DNA of 64,000 nt from Amoebidium appalachense (GCA_963693365.1 CAVNZM010000002.1:1240001-1304000); one strand, 5' to 3'. Counted from the stretch's first letter, positions 12,794 through 22,968 are shown. The notes: generated by a model from the sequence alone, not told the origin. Numbers and translations are program-made.

Positions 12794-12827
<34 letters not shown>

Positions 12828-13301
12828 TGAACCGGAAGCAATTGGGGTTCTAAGCCGACCAACAGATTGAAAGGCAGCCACCATCTTATCCACGTTGGGA
12901 ATAAAATGAGCGCGACAGTCACACGCAGGATATGAAGCAAGCTGGTCAATCCATCGAAACGTGGCCGTGTTCACCGCTAGCGCAACGTTGGGACCCAACT
13001 GAAAACCATAATGGAGAGCACCTGGCGTGGTCTGAACCAAATCACCAGCACGTTGAACAACAACAACTGGGGCCAACCCTATGGATGCCAGAAAGAGGGG
13101 GGAGCGAGGAAGATAGTTCTTGTGTTGTAAAGGATTGGCACACGATCCAGGTATTCCCTTCTTTGCAAGCGCGAGAAGTTGCTTGTACTGTGCTGGAGGA
13201 TGAATAAACCAAATCTTCAGCCCCCACAAGAGCAGGCTGGCGGATGCAAGTGCAGCATCTTCAATGTGTGCCCCAAAAAAGGTCAGGCCCAAAACCGTTA
13301 A
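5302..13301 (-). CDS. KDM4-like JmjC-domain protein gene, six exons, 5' end missing
   Basis: Exons on the minus strand: 13301-12860, 12563-12196, 11696-11388, 10832-10623, 8983-8813 and 5662-5302. All introns are GT-AG and the phases agree (0/1, 1/0, then 0/0). Exon 1 encodes the JmjC core: AHIED gives the His-x-Glu iron ligands, GLKIWFIHPP carries the lysine expected to hold 2-oxoglutarate, GALHYGF gives the second His, and NTATFRWID matches the KDM4 C-terminal strand. A Cys-x5-His pair (CANPLQH) and CDC match the extra zinc site of KDM4 demethylases. The Asn of KDM4 position 198 is Ser here. Exons 2-5 (about 350 residues) are not recognised. The last exon has a Ser/Asp/Glu-rich tail. The JmjN region and start codon are not found; repeat R1 copy 2 abuts exon 1. 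The tail has a frame problem: phase 0 reads on through repeats to 5192, whereas a natural-looking end (DEDLDKKRAK, stop at 5302) is in another frame. Joining JmjC to the later exons rests on phase only. Confidence 0.68.
5885..6489 (+). repeat. 5' LTR of the 2.7-kb element
   Basis: 605 bp, TG...CA ends, constant offset of 2089 bp from the 3' copy with no indel. It contains CCAAT-type words (GCCAATGG near 6223, GATTGGCTG near 6271). Short open frames inside it occur identically in both LTRs and are not genes. Confidence 0.88.
7974..8578 (+). repeat. 3' LTR of the 2.7-kb element
   Basis: Second copy of the 605-bp LTR, preceded by the polypurine tract at about 7961-7973 and followed by a G run. 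Confidence 0.88.
9045..10348. mobile_element. MITE-like inverted-repeat element, interrupted by a LINE unit
   Basis: About 57-bp arms at 9045-9101 and 10292-10348 are inverted copies of each other (CGGATATAGGAATA, then TTTGTGATATACAAACG). The words are GATATC-rich like the ends of the 17-kb insertion, suggesting a related family. The LINE-derived unit 9133-10205 sits inside. The whole lies in the intron between the exons ending at 10623 and starting at 8983 of the JmjC gene. Confidence 0.6.
9133..10205 (-). mobile_element. LINE-derived unit, copy A (ORF2 C-terminal tail)
   Basis: The minus strand carries a 228-codon open frame (10200-9514) matching 31835-31149 at all but three positions. It contains a Cys/His-rich stretch (FACPN...QFNRSCIAKC) and ends in NTRNYDLFIRCIDWLEKH, resembling the end of the LINE tail at 59497 (INAAQYDIVIRCVNFLSEL). 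Downstream (9513-9133) is a 3' UTR with A-rich and (AC)n tracts. The RT domain is missing. Both outer ends coincide with those of copy B, which is unexpected for random 5' truncation. Confidence 0.7.
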
Positions 13302-13310
13302 CTGCGCATA

Positions 13311-13583
13311 CACTGGGGCGTGTCTGTCACTTCAAATATTTTCTAAGACAAATATTTTCTAAGACAAATATTTTTAAAGACATGTCCTCGGGACATGTCT
13401 TCACACAATTTATTCGAACTACGAAAACACACAAAATAAATACACAGACACACACAAAATAATAATAATAATAATAAAAATAATAAAAAGCTCTGTTACT
13501 TTTTCTCTTCACACACACACACACAAAAAAAAAGAAAAAAAGAAAAAAAAAAGAAAAGTCACTCTTTTGTGTGTGTGTGTGGG
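13311..13583 (+). repeat. Dispersed repeat R1, copy 2
   Basis: Same orientation as 4920-5218, beginning ACTGGGGCGTGTCTGTC and ending in (GT)n then a G run. It starts 10 bp from the 3' splice site of the JmjC exon, so it may have removed the upstream part of the gene. Confidence 0.75.
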
Positions 13584-14197
13584 GGGGGGGGGGGGGGGGA
13601 AGGAGTATAAAAGAGCAGCAACGAACATAAACAAAACTCAAAACAAGCAAACTATTATGCGGGTTTCTAAGAAGCTCCCAACATCATTAAACTAAACACA
13701 TGCTAATCCCTTGACAGAAGAGTAACAAGGTGTGTGTGTATGGGTATGAGGCCCAAAAAAAAAAAAAAGGACGCCCAACATGACAATATAAGGGGGGCAC
13801 TCTTACACCAAACCATACCATACCAAATGCCGGCAGAGTAATTAACAGGACAAAGAGCCGGTACCCACCTATGGGTGCTAAACATGCACATGATCATTCA
13901 TGTGCTATAAGAGCAACACAGAAACGAAACACGGAAACAACAGCAGCCATAGGACAAAGAACCAGACCCACAGGGTCTTGCCTCCATACTTTATTTACCT
14001 TAACAGGACAAAGAGCCGGTACCCACCTATGAAACGAAAAACGGAAACAACAGCAGCCATAGGACAAAGAGCCGGTACCCACCTCTAGATGATAACGTAG
14101 CCTTATAGCTGCTGATGACTTCATGGGCCAACCTTGCCAAAACCTGTAAAGGAACTCGAGCTAAGAATTAGCTCATCCTACTTGCGAGAAGTGGGGG

Positions 14198-14231
<34 letters not shown>

Positions 14232-15631
14232 CTGACTGAGAGTGGCAAAAAAAGAGTCGACAGAACCAACCTTAAACATAGTAAGGACGGAAACCCGGAC
14301 CAGAACTTATGAAGTCTAGAGAAGCAGAAAATAGCTTGAACGATCGGTGGAGGGGATGATAGCTATAGTGCTAACAGCAAAAGTAGTGCCCACAGTCGCT
14401 GGTTCATGAACGTGAAAGGCAACGTGCATCTGCAGCCAGCAGACACACGCACACGCACGCACGCACACACACATACACACACACACACACAGACACAGAC
14501 ACAGACCAGACAGACAAACGCCATATGCACAAAAGCAGGCAACACAAAACTAACCTTCAAGAAGAAGCTGCAGCATGCAGCATGGTCCAAAACAATCAGC
14601 ACGGTGGCTGCGCGATCTGCGGAGGGGATCTGTGACCAGGCGCTGCGGGAAGGGAACTGCGACCAGGCGACCTGCGGGAAGGGACCTGCGACCAGGCGAC
14701 CTGCGGGAAAGGACCTGCGGACCTGCGGGAAGGGGGAAGAGAAATGGAGAAAACAACGTGCGTACAGGCTTAAATGGAGAAAAAAATTGCAAACCGGATT
14801 GGGATTTAGCCAATCACTATTCGCCGCGCCTGATTAGGAAAAAGATAAAAATAGATTTCGGCTCGCGCGCGCGCGTGCATCAGCTTGGTGCCCTTAGCGC
14901 TACCCTTAGTGCCCTTAGTCACAACTATCAGACTATAGTTACGTGTCCTCCACTTCTTTGTTCTTGACCATTTTTTCGGCATGAAAGGGTTTCTGTTACT
15001 TCTTGCTGTCCTTCTTAGCGTGCTTGCTTGTCTTTTTTTCAACATGGGTGTCACTGGCGCTTTCGACTTCTTTGAAATCACACACACACCCACACACACA
15101 CGCGCGCACGCACACACACTCACACATGCACACTGCACACACACACACACACACACACACAGGCGCGCACACACAGGCACGCACACACACACAGGCGCAC
15201 ACCTACACAACACACACAGCACATGCACACACAAGCGCACACACGCACACACCCTGTTATCCCTGATCATGATGCCCCCTCCCCCCTCCCTCTTCCCCCC
15301 CGCGCACCCCCCCCCCCCCCCCCCCCCCCCACCCACCCCACCCACCCACCTACAAAGACGAAAACATTGTACATGTATTGCATACACAAATATACTCGCA
15401 CATATACATACACACATTCACTTTAATCTTTCAGGCTACATGTGCAATATACATTAATTATGCACAGTCGATAGAATTCGTTGTGAACCCCCCCCCCCCC
15501 CCCCCCTCCCCCCTCCTCGTTCCCCCCATATGCAATGGGGATAATATTGTTTCCCGCTATTAATTAAAAAATCACCGTTCTAACTTCTTAAGACCGAACC
15601 ACTTGTAACACCGACAGTTTCGGTTGTGTGG

Positions 15632-15687
<56 letters not shown>

Positions 15688-15800
15688 CCCACCCACCACC
15701 TTACCAATATTGAGGTGTACACTGCCCCCACATCCCCAACTGTGTGCTGAATATCCCGTGCTAGGAAACCAATAACGTGAAAGTAACACATGCCGCATGT
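13584..15800. other. Non-coding interval with minor repeats
   Basis: Holds a TATA-like GTATAAAAG at 13606, three copies of GGACAAAGAGCCGGTACCCA between 13850 and 14085, a G run at 14191-14231, (CA)n near 14460, a minisatellite of about 30 bp (ACCTGCGGGAAGGGACCTGC) at 14640-14740, CA/GC-rich repeats at 15080-15260 and C runs at 15309, 15488 and 15635-15685. A 14981-15080 segment reads as a signal-peptide-like start on the plus strand or as a Lys-rich C-terminus on the minus strand; I could not choose and call no gene. Confidence 0.5.
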
Positions 15801-17720
15801 GGGTAGTTATTGAAAAAACCAATAATGTCTAGGTAACATACCGTATGATGTACATATACTATGCTACAAAGGGGGTTCTATACGAGCTACAACGTTGTGT
15901 TTTTTTCGTGTGACCCTCGTACTCCAGGGGCACATTCACCATCCCCCCCATAAACTTTGTGGTAAAGTTCTCGTGCTAGAAGCTGTTCTGTGGGTAGTTA
16001 TTGAAAAAACGAATAATGTCTAGGTAACACATGTACATATGCTATGCTACAAGGGGGGTTCTATTCGAGCTACAATGTTGTGTTTTTTTCGTGTGACCCT
16101 CGTACTCCAGGGGCACATTCACCATCCACCCCATAAACGTTGTGGTAAATCTCTCGTCCTAGAGGCTGTTCTGTGGGTAGTTATTGAAAAACCAATAATG
16201 TCTAGGTAACATATATATGTACATATACTATGCTACAAGGGGGGTTCTATACGAGCTACAACGTTGTGTTTTTTTCGTGTGACCCTCGTACTCCAGGGGC
16301 ACATTCACCATCCCCCCCATAAACGTTGTGGTAAAGCTCTCGTGCTAGAAGCTGTTCTGTGGGTAGTTATTGAAAAAACCAATAATGTCTAGGTAACATA
16401 CTATGTACATATACTATGCTACAAGGGGGGTTCTATACGAGCTACAACGTTGTGCTTTTTTCGTGTGACCCTCGTACTCCAGGGGCACATTCACCATCCC
16501 CCCCATACACGTTGTGGTAAAGCTCTCGTGCTAGAAGCTGTTCTGTGGGTAGTTATTGAAAAAACGAATAATGTCTAGGTAACACATGTACTTATACTAT
16601 GCTACAAGGGGGGTTCTATTCGAGCTACAATGTTGTGTTTTTTTCGTGTGACCCTCGTACTCCAGGGGCACATTCACCATCCACCCCATAAACTTTGTGG
16701 TAAATCTCTCGTGCTAGAGGCTGTTCTGTGGGTAGCTATTGAAAAACCAATAATGTCTAGGTAACATATGTACATATACTATGCTACAAGGGGGGTTCTA
16801 TACGAGCTACAACGTTGTGTTTTTTTCGTGTGACCCTCGTACTCCAGGGGCACATTCACCATCCCCCCCATAAACGTTGTGGTAAAGCTCTCGTGCTAGA
16901 AGCTGTTCTGTGGGTAGTTATTGAAAAAACCAATAATGTCTAGGTAACATACTATGTACATATACTATGCTACAAGGGGGGTTCTATACGAGCTACAACG
17001 TTGTGTTTTTTTCGTGTGACCCTTGTACTCCAGGGGCACATTCAACATCCCCCCCATACACGTTGTGGTAAATGTCTCGTGCTAGAAGCTGTTCTGTGGG
17101 TAGTTATTGAAACAACCAATAATGTCTAGGTAACACATGGACATATACTATGCTACAAGGGGGGTCTATTCGAGCTACAACATTGTGTTTTTTTCGTGTG
17201 ACCCTCGTACTCCAGGGGCACATTCACCATCTCCCCCATAAACTTTGTGGTAAATGTCTCGTGCTAGAAGCTGTTCTGTGGGTAGTTATTGAAAAAACCA
17301 ATAATGTCTAGGTAACATACTATGTACATATACTATGCTACAAGGGGGGTTCTATACGAGCTACAACGTTGTGTTTTTTTCGTGTGACCCTCGTACTCCA
17401 GGGGCACATTCACCATCCCCCCCATAAACTTTGTGGTAAAGCTCTCGTGCTAGAAGCTGTTCTGTGGGTAGTTATTGAAAAAACGAATAATGTCTAGGTA
17501 ACACATGTACTTATACTATGCTACAAGGGGGGTTCTATTCGAGCTACAAGGTTGTGTTTTTTTCGTGTGACCCTCGTACTCCAGGGGCACATTTACCATC
17601 CCCCCCATAAACGTTGTGGTAAATTTCTCGTGCTAGAGGCTGTTCTGTGGGTAGTTATTGAAAAACCAATAATGTCTAGGTAACATATGTACATATACTA
17701 TGCTACAAGGTGCTACAAGG
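15801..17720 (+). repeat. Satellite array, about 185-bp monomers in trimeric order
   Basis: Eleven units starting GGGTAGTTATTGAAAAA at 15801, 15992, 16175, 16361, 16547, 16730, 16912, 17098, 17280, 17466 and 17649 (last partial). Spacings are 182-191 bp. Variant sites (ACATACTATG, ACACATG or ACATATGTAC after TCTAGGTA; CTATACGAG or CTATTCGAG) define three monomer types in the order ABC ABC AB ABC. Each unit contains a G6 run and a T7 run. No coding potential. Confidence 0.92.
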
Positions 17721-17820
17721 GAGGAGATATTTTATGAACGGGAGAGTGAGCCGAGAATGTGTAGATAAAGAACAGAGGAATATCGAGGCAACCGTGGTGT
17801 ACCCTGTCTTTATGTGAACA

Positions 17821-17821
17821 C

Positions 17822-17853
<32 letters not shown>

Positions 17854-17916
17854 CTCGCGCGTTCGTGTCTACCGATGTACGTGCACACGGGCATGTGTTT
17901 GGGTGTGTGTATGTAC

Positions 17917-17974
<58 letters not shown>

Positions 17975-17987
17975 AGGTGCGCATGGT

Positions 17988-18080
<93 letters not shown>

Positions 18081-18113
18081 CAACGTGCCTGTGTGTGTGT
18101 GTGTGTGTGTGGC

Positions 18114-18154
<41 letters not shown>

Positions 18155-18262
18155 GGCAACGTGTCTGTCTGTGTGTGTGTATCTCTCTCTGTGTGTGTGT
18201 GTTTGTGTGTGTGTGTGTGGCAGCGTGCGTGTCTCGCTGTGTGTGTGTGTGTGTGTGTGTGT
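17821..18262 (+). repeat. Long (GT)n and G-run microsatellite block
   Basis: Several (GT)n tracts, the longest about 17994-18079, separated by short words such as GGCAACGTG repeated about every 35-50 bp, with a 40-base G run at 17932-17972 preceded by (GT)n. Confidence 0.9.
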
Positions 18263-20707
18263 CATGATTGACGACATAGGTTCAGAAGAAGAGTGTGTAT
18301 CACTACGTTGCAGTTTTCACATACTTTGTAGTTCACGCGCGCGGAGGCATAATGTTAACGTGCGTTACCGGTTATAGAAAGCACAAGCGTAACTAGCGTT
18401 TTATATCATAAATAGTCATAAAATGGTAACGTTCATTATAACTACGATGCATGAGAATAGAATGATATCAACAATACATACATTAGATATCGTACGGATA
18501 TCTTGCGATATATCATCTGGTGTCCGGAGAATGTGCACGTGCCTGTGATGTGCACCCGCCCTAATGCAGTAAGGTATTGTTTTCAGGCGCTAATAAACCT
18601 TCAAAGGTGGTAACATCCTCGGAACACACAAAATATAAAATTGCAATAAATAACCATTTTCCTGCTTCGATGCTCGAAATTGGTACTATGTAGTTACTAG
18701 ATTGCTCTATTTTGCCTAGTGTTTAGTGTTTCGGACGTTCGCAATTTACACTCTGCCACATGGCACTTGCCAAATGGGGTAATTTAGTTTTATTTGCGGC
18801 CGTTGTGGTTGCGTGTTTATCTAACAAATATCATTATGAGATGTTTATGACCCCTGTGGGATATGTACAAGATCAGACCATAGAAGATCAGGTCGTTGCG
18901 ATGTCGTAAAGATGGCAGAAACATATCTTCATTAGATGTATGCGATAATCTCAATTAAACATGAAACGTGATTGGCTGATCACAGTTGGGTGACCCTGAG
19001 CATGCCGTTTTGAAGAATAACAACCAATCAAAATCGGGTTTGCCATTTTGTGATTTTCGTCCCACAATCGAACGGAAAAGTGATTTCCTGGCCCTATATA
19101 AATGGCCATGCCACCATCACATTCAGATGGCCGCAATGAGCCCCGCAATGCCCCGTGTGAGTAATTGGCGGGTTTCCCAACGATTGCTCAGCTGGCTTGA
19201 TCACAAAAATTTTCTTTGCGCGTATATCGCAACCATTCTCATCGGACATCTAATAGACATCTAAAGGATTTTTCGATTGTTCTTCTGATATCTTTCTAAT
19301 ATCCACAATGCTGCCGTTTAGATATCACATTGATGTACTTACAAAAGACACTGACCTTCTACTGCACGGATGTTCTTCTGATATCTTTCTAATATCCACA
19401 ATACTGCCGCTTAGATATCACTGGGATGGCAAGCTTATGTATCATATACTTATGAATTCGATATATAAATATATCCCTATGCGGATATCGCAATGATAAT
19501 CTAAGGGCCTCTAAAAGATATGTAGATGATACCTCGTGGACTACTGCTCTGGACAGATTAGGATATTCAAATGATAGGTTACAGCATATCACATTGATGT
19601 ACATAGCGACATCTTACCGATATCAATCACACAACTCACTAGTCTTTATTTAGATATATCAGGTACATATCCTTACGACGTGTACAAAGATATGAATTAG
19701 ATATCGTAGCTTGGGCCTGCAAAGAGGCAGTTGTGATATGTTTGAGATGTAGGACCAAAAACATATAACATATTGAATATAAAAGGGATATCAAAAAGAA
19801 TATCAAAAGGATACCCACAATGCTGCCGTTTTAGACAGAGCGGGATATTCAAATGATAAGTTACAGCATATCACATTGATGTACATAGGGGCATCTTACA
19901 CATACCAATCACATATATCACAAGTCTTTATTTAGATATATTTGGTACATATCCTTACGACCTGTACAATGATATGAATTAGATATCATATCTTGGGCCT
20001 GTGGACAAAGGGATATCCGAAAGGATATCAAAAGGATGTCTTCAACATGCCTACTGGTTGTGTACAAGGGTATCTTCTGGATTACCCCCATGGGCGCATA
20101 ACGATATCAAAAAAATGGTTGTAGGTACATCACAACGATGTCCAGACGATATCAAAACAACATCTGTATTATATTCAATTTATAAGCATACATGTTATCC
20201 ATCAGATATCACGTGGATATCAATTTGTATTGTCCCACGACATCAGGTAGATATCGTCATGTAATGCGTATTGGATGGGATTAAGATATTCTATAATGAG
20301 GGATATCTGTAGGCTATAATAACAAAGACATCTAACAGATATCGTTTGGGGCACCAATATCCTAAACGTATGTGAAACATATCCAAAAGAGCTATTATGA
20401 CCTTGCTAACATACATATCACTAGGATAGCATATGGATATCATAATGCTATGAGGAAATTTTGAGATTTTCGGTCAAAAACCAAAACCATCGTGGTTTTC
20501 TATGATATCGTAAGGATATCGTAAGGATATCAGCAAAGGATGGGTTTCGGATATGCGCCATACCATAACCAATCCGAACCCTATCAAAGATATCATTGAT
20601 AGGGATCTGATGGGTTCTATCCGGGAATTCTATGATATCTTGTCAGGCTCTTTTTGACGTATTTAGGGTGGGGTTTGGTATGCCATATATCAAAATGATA
20701 TATAAGA
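18263..20707. repeat. GATATC-rich right subterminal region of the 17-kb insertion
   Basis: Non-coding DNA, densely GATATC-rich from about 18460 and again from 19240. It includes a direct repeat of about 165 bp (19545-19705 and 19835-19995, containing TTACAGCATATCACATTGAT) and a shorter one (19279 and 19372, TTCTTCTGATATCTTTCTAA). At 18960-19110 there is a promoter-like set on the plus strand: GATTGGCTGA, AACCAATCAAAA, then CTATATAAATGG near 19094. No gene follows it that I can recognise. Confidence 0.6.
18965..19105 (+). promoter_or_regulatory. CCAAT/TATA promoter-like segment
   Basis: GATTGGCT at about 18970, ACCAATCAAAA at about 19022 and CTATATAAAT at about 19093 have the spacing of a TATA promoter with CCAAT boxes. 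No recognised reading frame lies downstream, so it may be an orphan or a remnant of a mobile element. Confidence 0.3.
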
Positions 20708-20739
20708 TGGGTTTCGGATGCCGGATGAAGTTTGCTGAT
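20708..20739 (-). repeat. Right terminal inverted repeat of the 17-kb insertion
   Basis: Reverse complement of 3729-3760 at all 32 bases, reading TGGGTTTCGGATGCC inward to outward and ending GTTTGCTGAT; outside follow AGCGG and then chromovirus RT sequence. Confidence 0.85.
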
Positions 20740-21320
20740 AGCGGCTGTGAAAGCTGCTCGTCTATGTTAGGGAGAGGCCATTGGTCTGCCTTAGTGATCC
20801 GATTCAGAGCCCTGTAATCGTTCACTAGACGCCAAGACCCGTCGGGCTTCTTAACCAATAGCACCGGACTTCTCCACGGACTCGAACTATGCTCCACATG
20901 ACCCTTTTTTAACATATCACTCACTATTATTAGCGCATCCGACAATTTATACTGCTCCATTCTATAGCTAGGCATCACTACCGGCCTATTATCACCTGTG
21001 TCGATCTGCATTTCAAACCCTTTAACGAAGCCTACTTCGTTATCATCGGCCAGAAATGCAAACCGAGTCCTATCAAATAACTTAGCTAGCAATTTTTTCT
21101 GTTCTACCGTCCAATCCCCCTCCTTCATACCAAACGGCAATACTAACTCCGGGTTACCCCCATCACAAGTGGATGCATCCTTATTCACCGGAGTGCCACT
21201 TAACATTTCACCTCCTGTATTACATCGGTGCTGCTCGGGGTGAGGTTGAGGTACCTCCGGATATAGGCGGTCACCCTTAGCACCCCCCCTCCCCCCGGCA
21301 CACCAATGCCCCCGGGCCAT
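20740..21320 (-). pseudogene. Chromovirus 1 RT fingers (5' half of split RT)
   Basis: Encodes the N-terminal RT: QIDTGDNRPVVMPSYRM, the SSPWRSPVLLVKKPDGSWR box, VNDYRALNRIT and WPLPNIDEQLSQ, where it meets the 17-kb insertion. The palm with YLDD continues at 3728. Its frame overlaps the protease frame by 120 bp near 21200-21320 and is shifted relative to it across G-rich runs at about 21284-21296. Confidence 0.9.
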
Positions 21321-22726
21321 TCCTGATGAGTTAGTGCATGTATGTGGGGGGCCAGGTCTGTGGCCACCCTGCCCCCCACGGTGTTGGTTAACCCGTCAGA
21401 TCCACAGGTTAGACCAACACCCTCCCCCCCTGCCTGCACATTCTCACACCCGGGGTGACCCTCCTTCCTCTTGGGGGTCGGGGGAGTGGGACCGGTGCTG
21501 TCCCGGTCCCCCCCCCCATCGTGTCGGGTGACATTTTGGTGGCTAACGTTAAATAAAGTTGTTCCCCCTCCTCCTGAGTCACCCTTCGAGCCGGCATCCT
21601 CCTTTTGGGTAATAAGAGAGACCTCTATACTACCAATCTCATTAGTGAAACTACCGACGGAAACACCTGACCTAATCACTATAGGCTCGATGCCCGGATT
21701 CACTAATTCTATTTCTATTGTCTTATCCGGCCATACCCTACTAAGAGTCCATTGAGCCACCTCCTGAAATGGGGTTTTCGGAGTAAAGACCCCTAAATCC
21801 CCTATCCTAACATGATTGCCGGCCCGGACACGTACCGTTTGGCACTGATAAGGCTCGATTACTACTTCAGCTACCGTTCTAGCACCAGACTGATAACCGT
21901 CGAGCCCATCATGGGTTTTAATTTTAACGCCGGACTGCAATTCTAAAACATTCGTACGTTCAAACAAAGCATTCACATGTCTACGGAAAAATGGGGCTCC
22001 CAACAAAACACTTTGAGCTAAATCCTTAACCACATAACAAGCAATATGCATAGCCTGGCCACCTATCTCACACGGCAACACACAAACACCTTCCACAGAC
22101 ATGCTACTATTATTAGCACTACCTAAGGCTGTGCTAGAAGCATCTAAAATAGGAATTTCCCCCCCGGCCTGATTAAAACGACGAATAAACGAAGCATGCA
22201 CACAATTAACCTGAGCCCCTCCATCAAGCAAAGCAACAGCCTTCAACTTACCATCAGCTAACCATACGTCTATATAATGCCGGCTAAAACCAACTAAATC
22301 CTCCTCCAATTCAAGCAACACATCATCACTCACACCCAATCCATGCCCACGAAGACTCACACCCTCGATACCTACGTGCAACATACCTACCTGTGGTGCC
22401 TGCACGGGTGGGGTGGGGTGTGTATGTGATGTGGGTGGTGGTGGAGTGTGTGTGTGTGGTGTGTGGGTGGGTGGTGTGTGTGTGTTTGGTGTATGTGTGG
22501 GTGTGTGTGTGGGTGTAGGTGTGTCTGCAACCGTCGTATGTTGTTGTGGTGGTGTGTTTCTACGTGTCTGTGCCTTCCCCCCCCTTCCCCCTTTACTCGT
22601 GTGTGTCCCCCCCCTCCCGGAAACAATGGCACAGAAACCCCCTCCGGTGTGGTTAGAACAAACACCGGGTTGGGACAAGAAACACTGAGACCATCCACTT
22701 GTGGCTGGGGAACCTCCCCCAACCAC
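21200..22726 (-). CDS. Chromovirus 1 protease-containing pol N-terminus
   Basis: A 508-codon frame with a retroviral-type aspartic protease at about residues 155-250: AVALLDGGAQVNCVHASF (active-site Asp near residue 169), a flap-like stretch (VCVLPCEIGGQAMHIACY) and the closing VLLGAPFF. The active-site triplet is Asp-Gly-Gly where Asp-Ser/Thr-Gly is normal. The N-terminal 100 residues are His/Pro/Thr-rich low complexity encoded by (GT)n on the other strand, and the true start is unclear. Gag ends at 22969 in another frame, so either a frameshift or a lost joining region separates them. Confidence 0.75.
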   Translation of the reverse strand: MVGGGSPATSGWSQCFLSQPGVCSNHTGGGFCAIVSGRGGTHTSKGGRGGKAQTRRNTPPQQHTTVADTPTPTHTPTHTPNTHTPPTHTPHTHTPPPPTSHTHPTPPVQAPQVGMLHVGIEGVSLRGHGLGVSDDVLLELEEDLVGFSRHYIDVWLADGKLKAVALLDGGAQVNCVHASFIRRFNQAGGEIPILDASSTALGSANNSSMSVEGVCVLPCEIGGQAMHIACYVVKDLAQSVLLGAPFFRRHVNALFERTNVLELQSGVKIKTHDGLDGYQSGARTVAEVVIEPYQCQTVRVRAGNHVRIGDLGVFTPKTPFQEVAQWTLSRVWPDKTIEIELVNPGIEPIVIRSGVSVGSFTNEIGSIEVSLITQKEDAGSKGDSGGGGTTLFNVSHQNVTRHDGGGDRDSTGPTPPTPKRKEGHPGCENVQAGGEGVGLTCGSDGLTNTVGGRVATDLAPHIHALTHQEWPGGIGVPGGGGVLRVTAYIRRYLNLTPSSTDVIQEVKC

Positions 22727-22968
22727 AAAACATTCACACCATTCATACCTTTGGTAGAGTCACCCCACAAACATTCATGCCATACCACCTCGACGCTGTC
22801 TTGAGGACCCACGACGATGCCCGGCTCCCACACGTATCGGGGCGGTGAGGGGGCAAAGGGAAGCTTAACCTGGGGTGGGGGAGGGTGAAGGTTCTCTGCA
22901 ACCTGGGGGGGACCGATACTGTCCCCCCCCCCTCCCTCAGTGACCCCAGCTTCCCCCTCCCCCGGAAC

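Larger units (their letters stand above)
3729..20739. mobile_element. 17-kb TIR-bounded insertion carrying a JmjC-type gene
   Basis: Inserted inside the RT of chromovirus 1. Both ends carry the same 32-bp terminal inverted repeat (starting ATCAGCAAACTTCATC; 3729-3760 and the reverse complement at 20708-20739), identical at all 32 positions. Just outside lie CCCGC on the left and AGCGG on the right, so the repeat may extend a few GC-rich bases. The left side also has an expanded CCG tract. No clear target duplication is visible; AT next to CAGCAAAC is the only candidate. Next to each end are long GATATC-rich stretches. Inside are a multi-exon JmjC gene, an LTR element, a LINE unit, a MITE-like element and a satellite array. 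I recognise no transposase, so the superfamily is unknown. An alternative is that two MITE-like copies bracket host DNA. Confidence 0.7.

Noticed and set aside
12675-12860. Extension of the JmjC exon through Pro/His/Thr codons to 12675
   Set aside because: The continuation is the translation of a C run and (CA)n; a GT donor in the phase needed by the next exon lies at 12859, so the exon is ended there.
14981-15457. Secreted protein starting MKGFLLLLAVLLSVLAC
   Set aside because: The Leu-rich start is the complement of a Lys-rich minus-strand end, the frame then runs into His/Thr and Pro repeats, and no donor site is placed sensibly. Neither strand could be preferred.
15801-17720. CRISPR-like regular array
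   Set aside because: The repeat unit is about 185 bp with no short repeat and unique-spacer structure, in an intron-containing eukaryotic genome; it is satellite DNA.
17703-18377. Long frames of Val-Cys or His-Thr repeats
   Set aside because: They are translations of (GT)n/(CA)n microsatellites and exist in several frames at once. The same applies to similar frames at 46047-47781, 49357-50742, 52315-52944 and 53930-54408.
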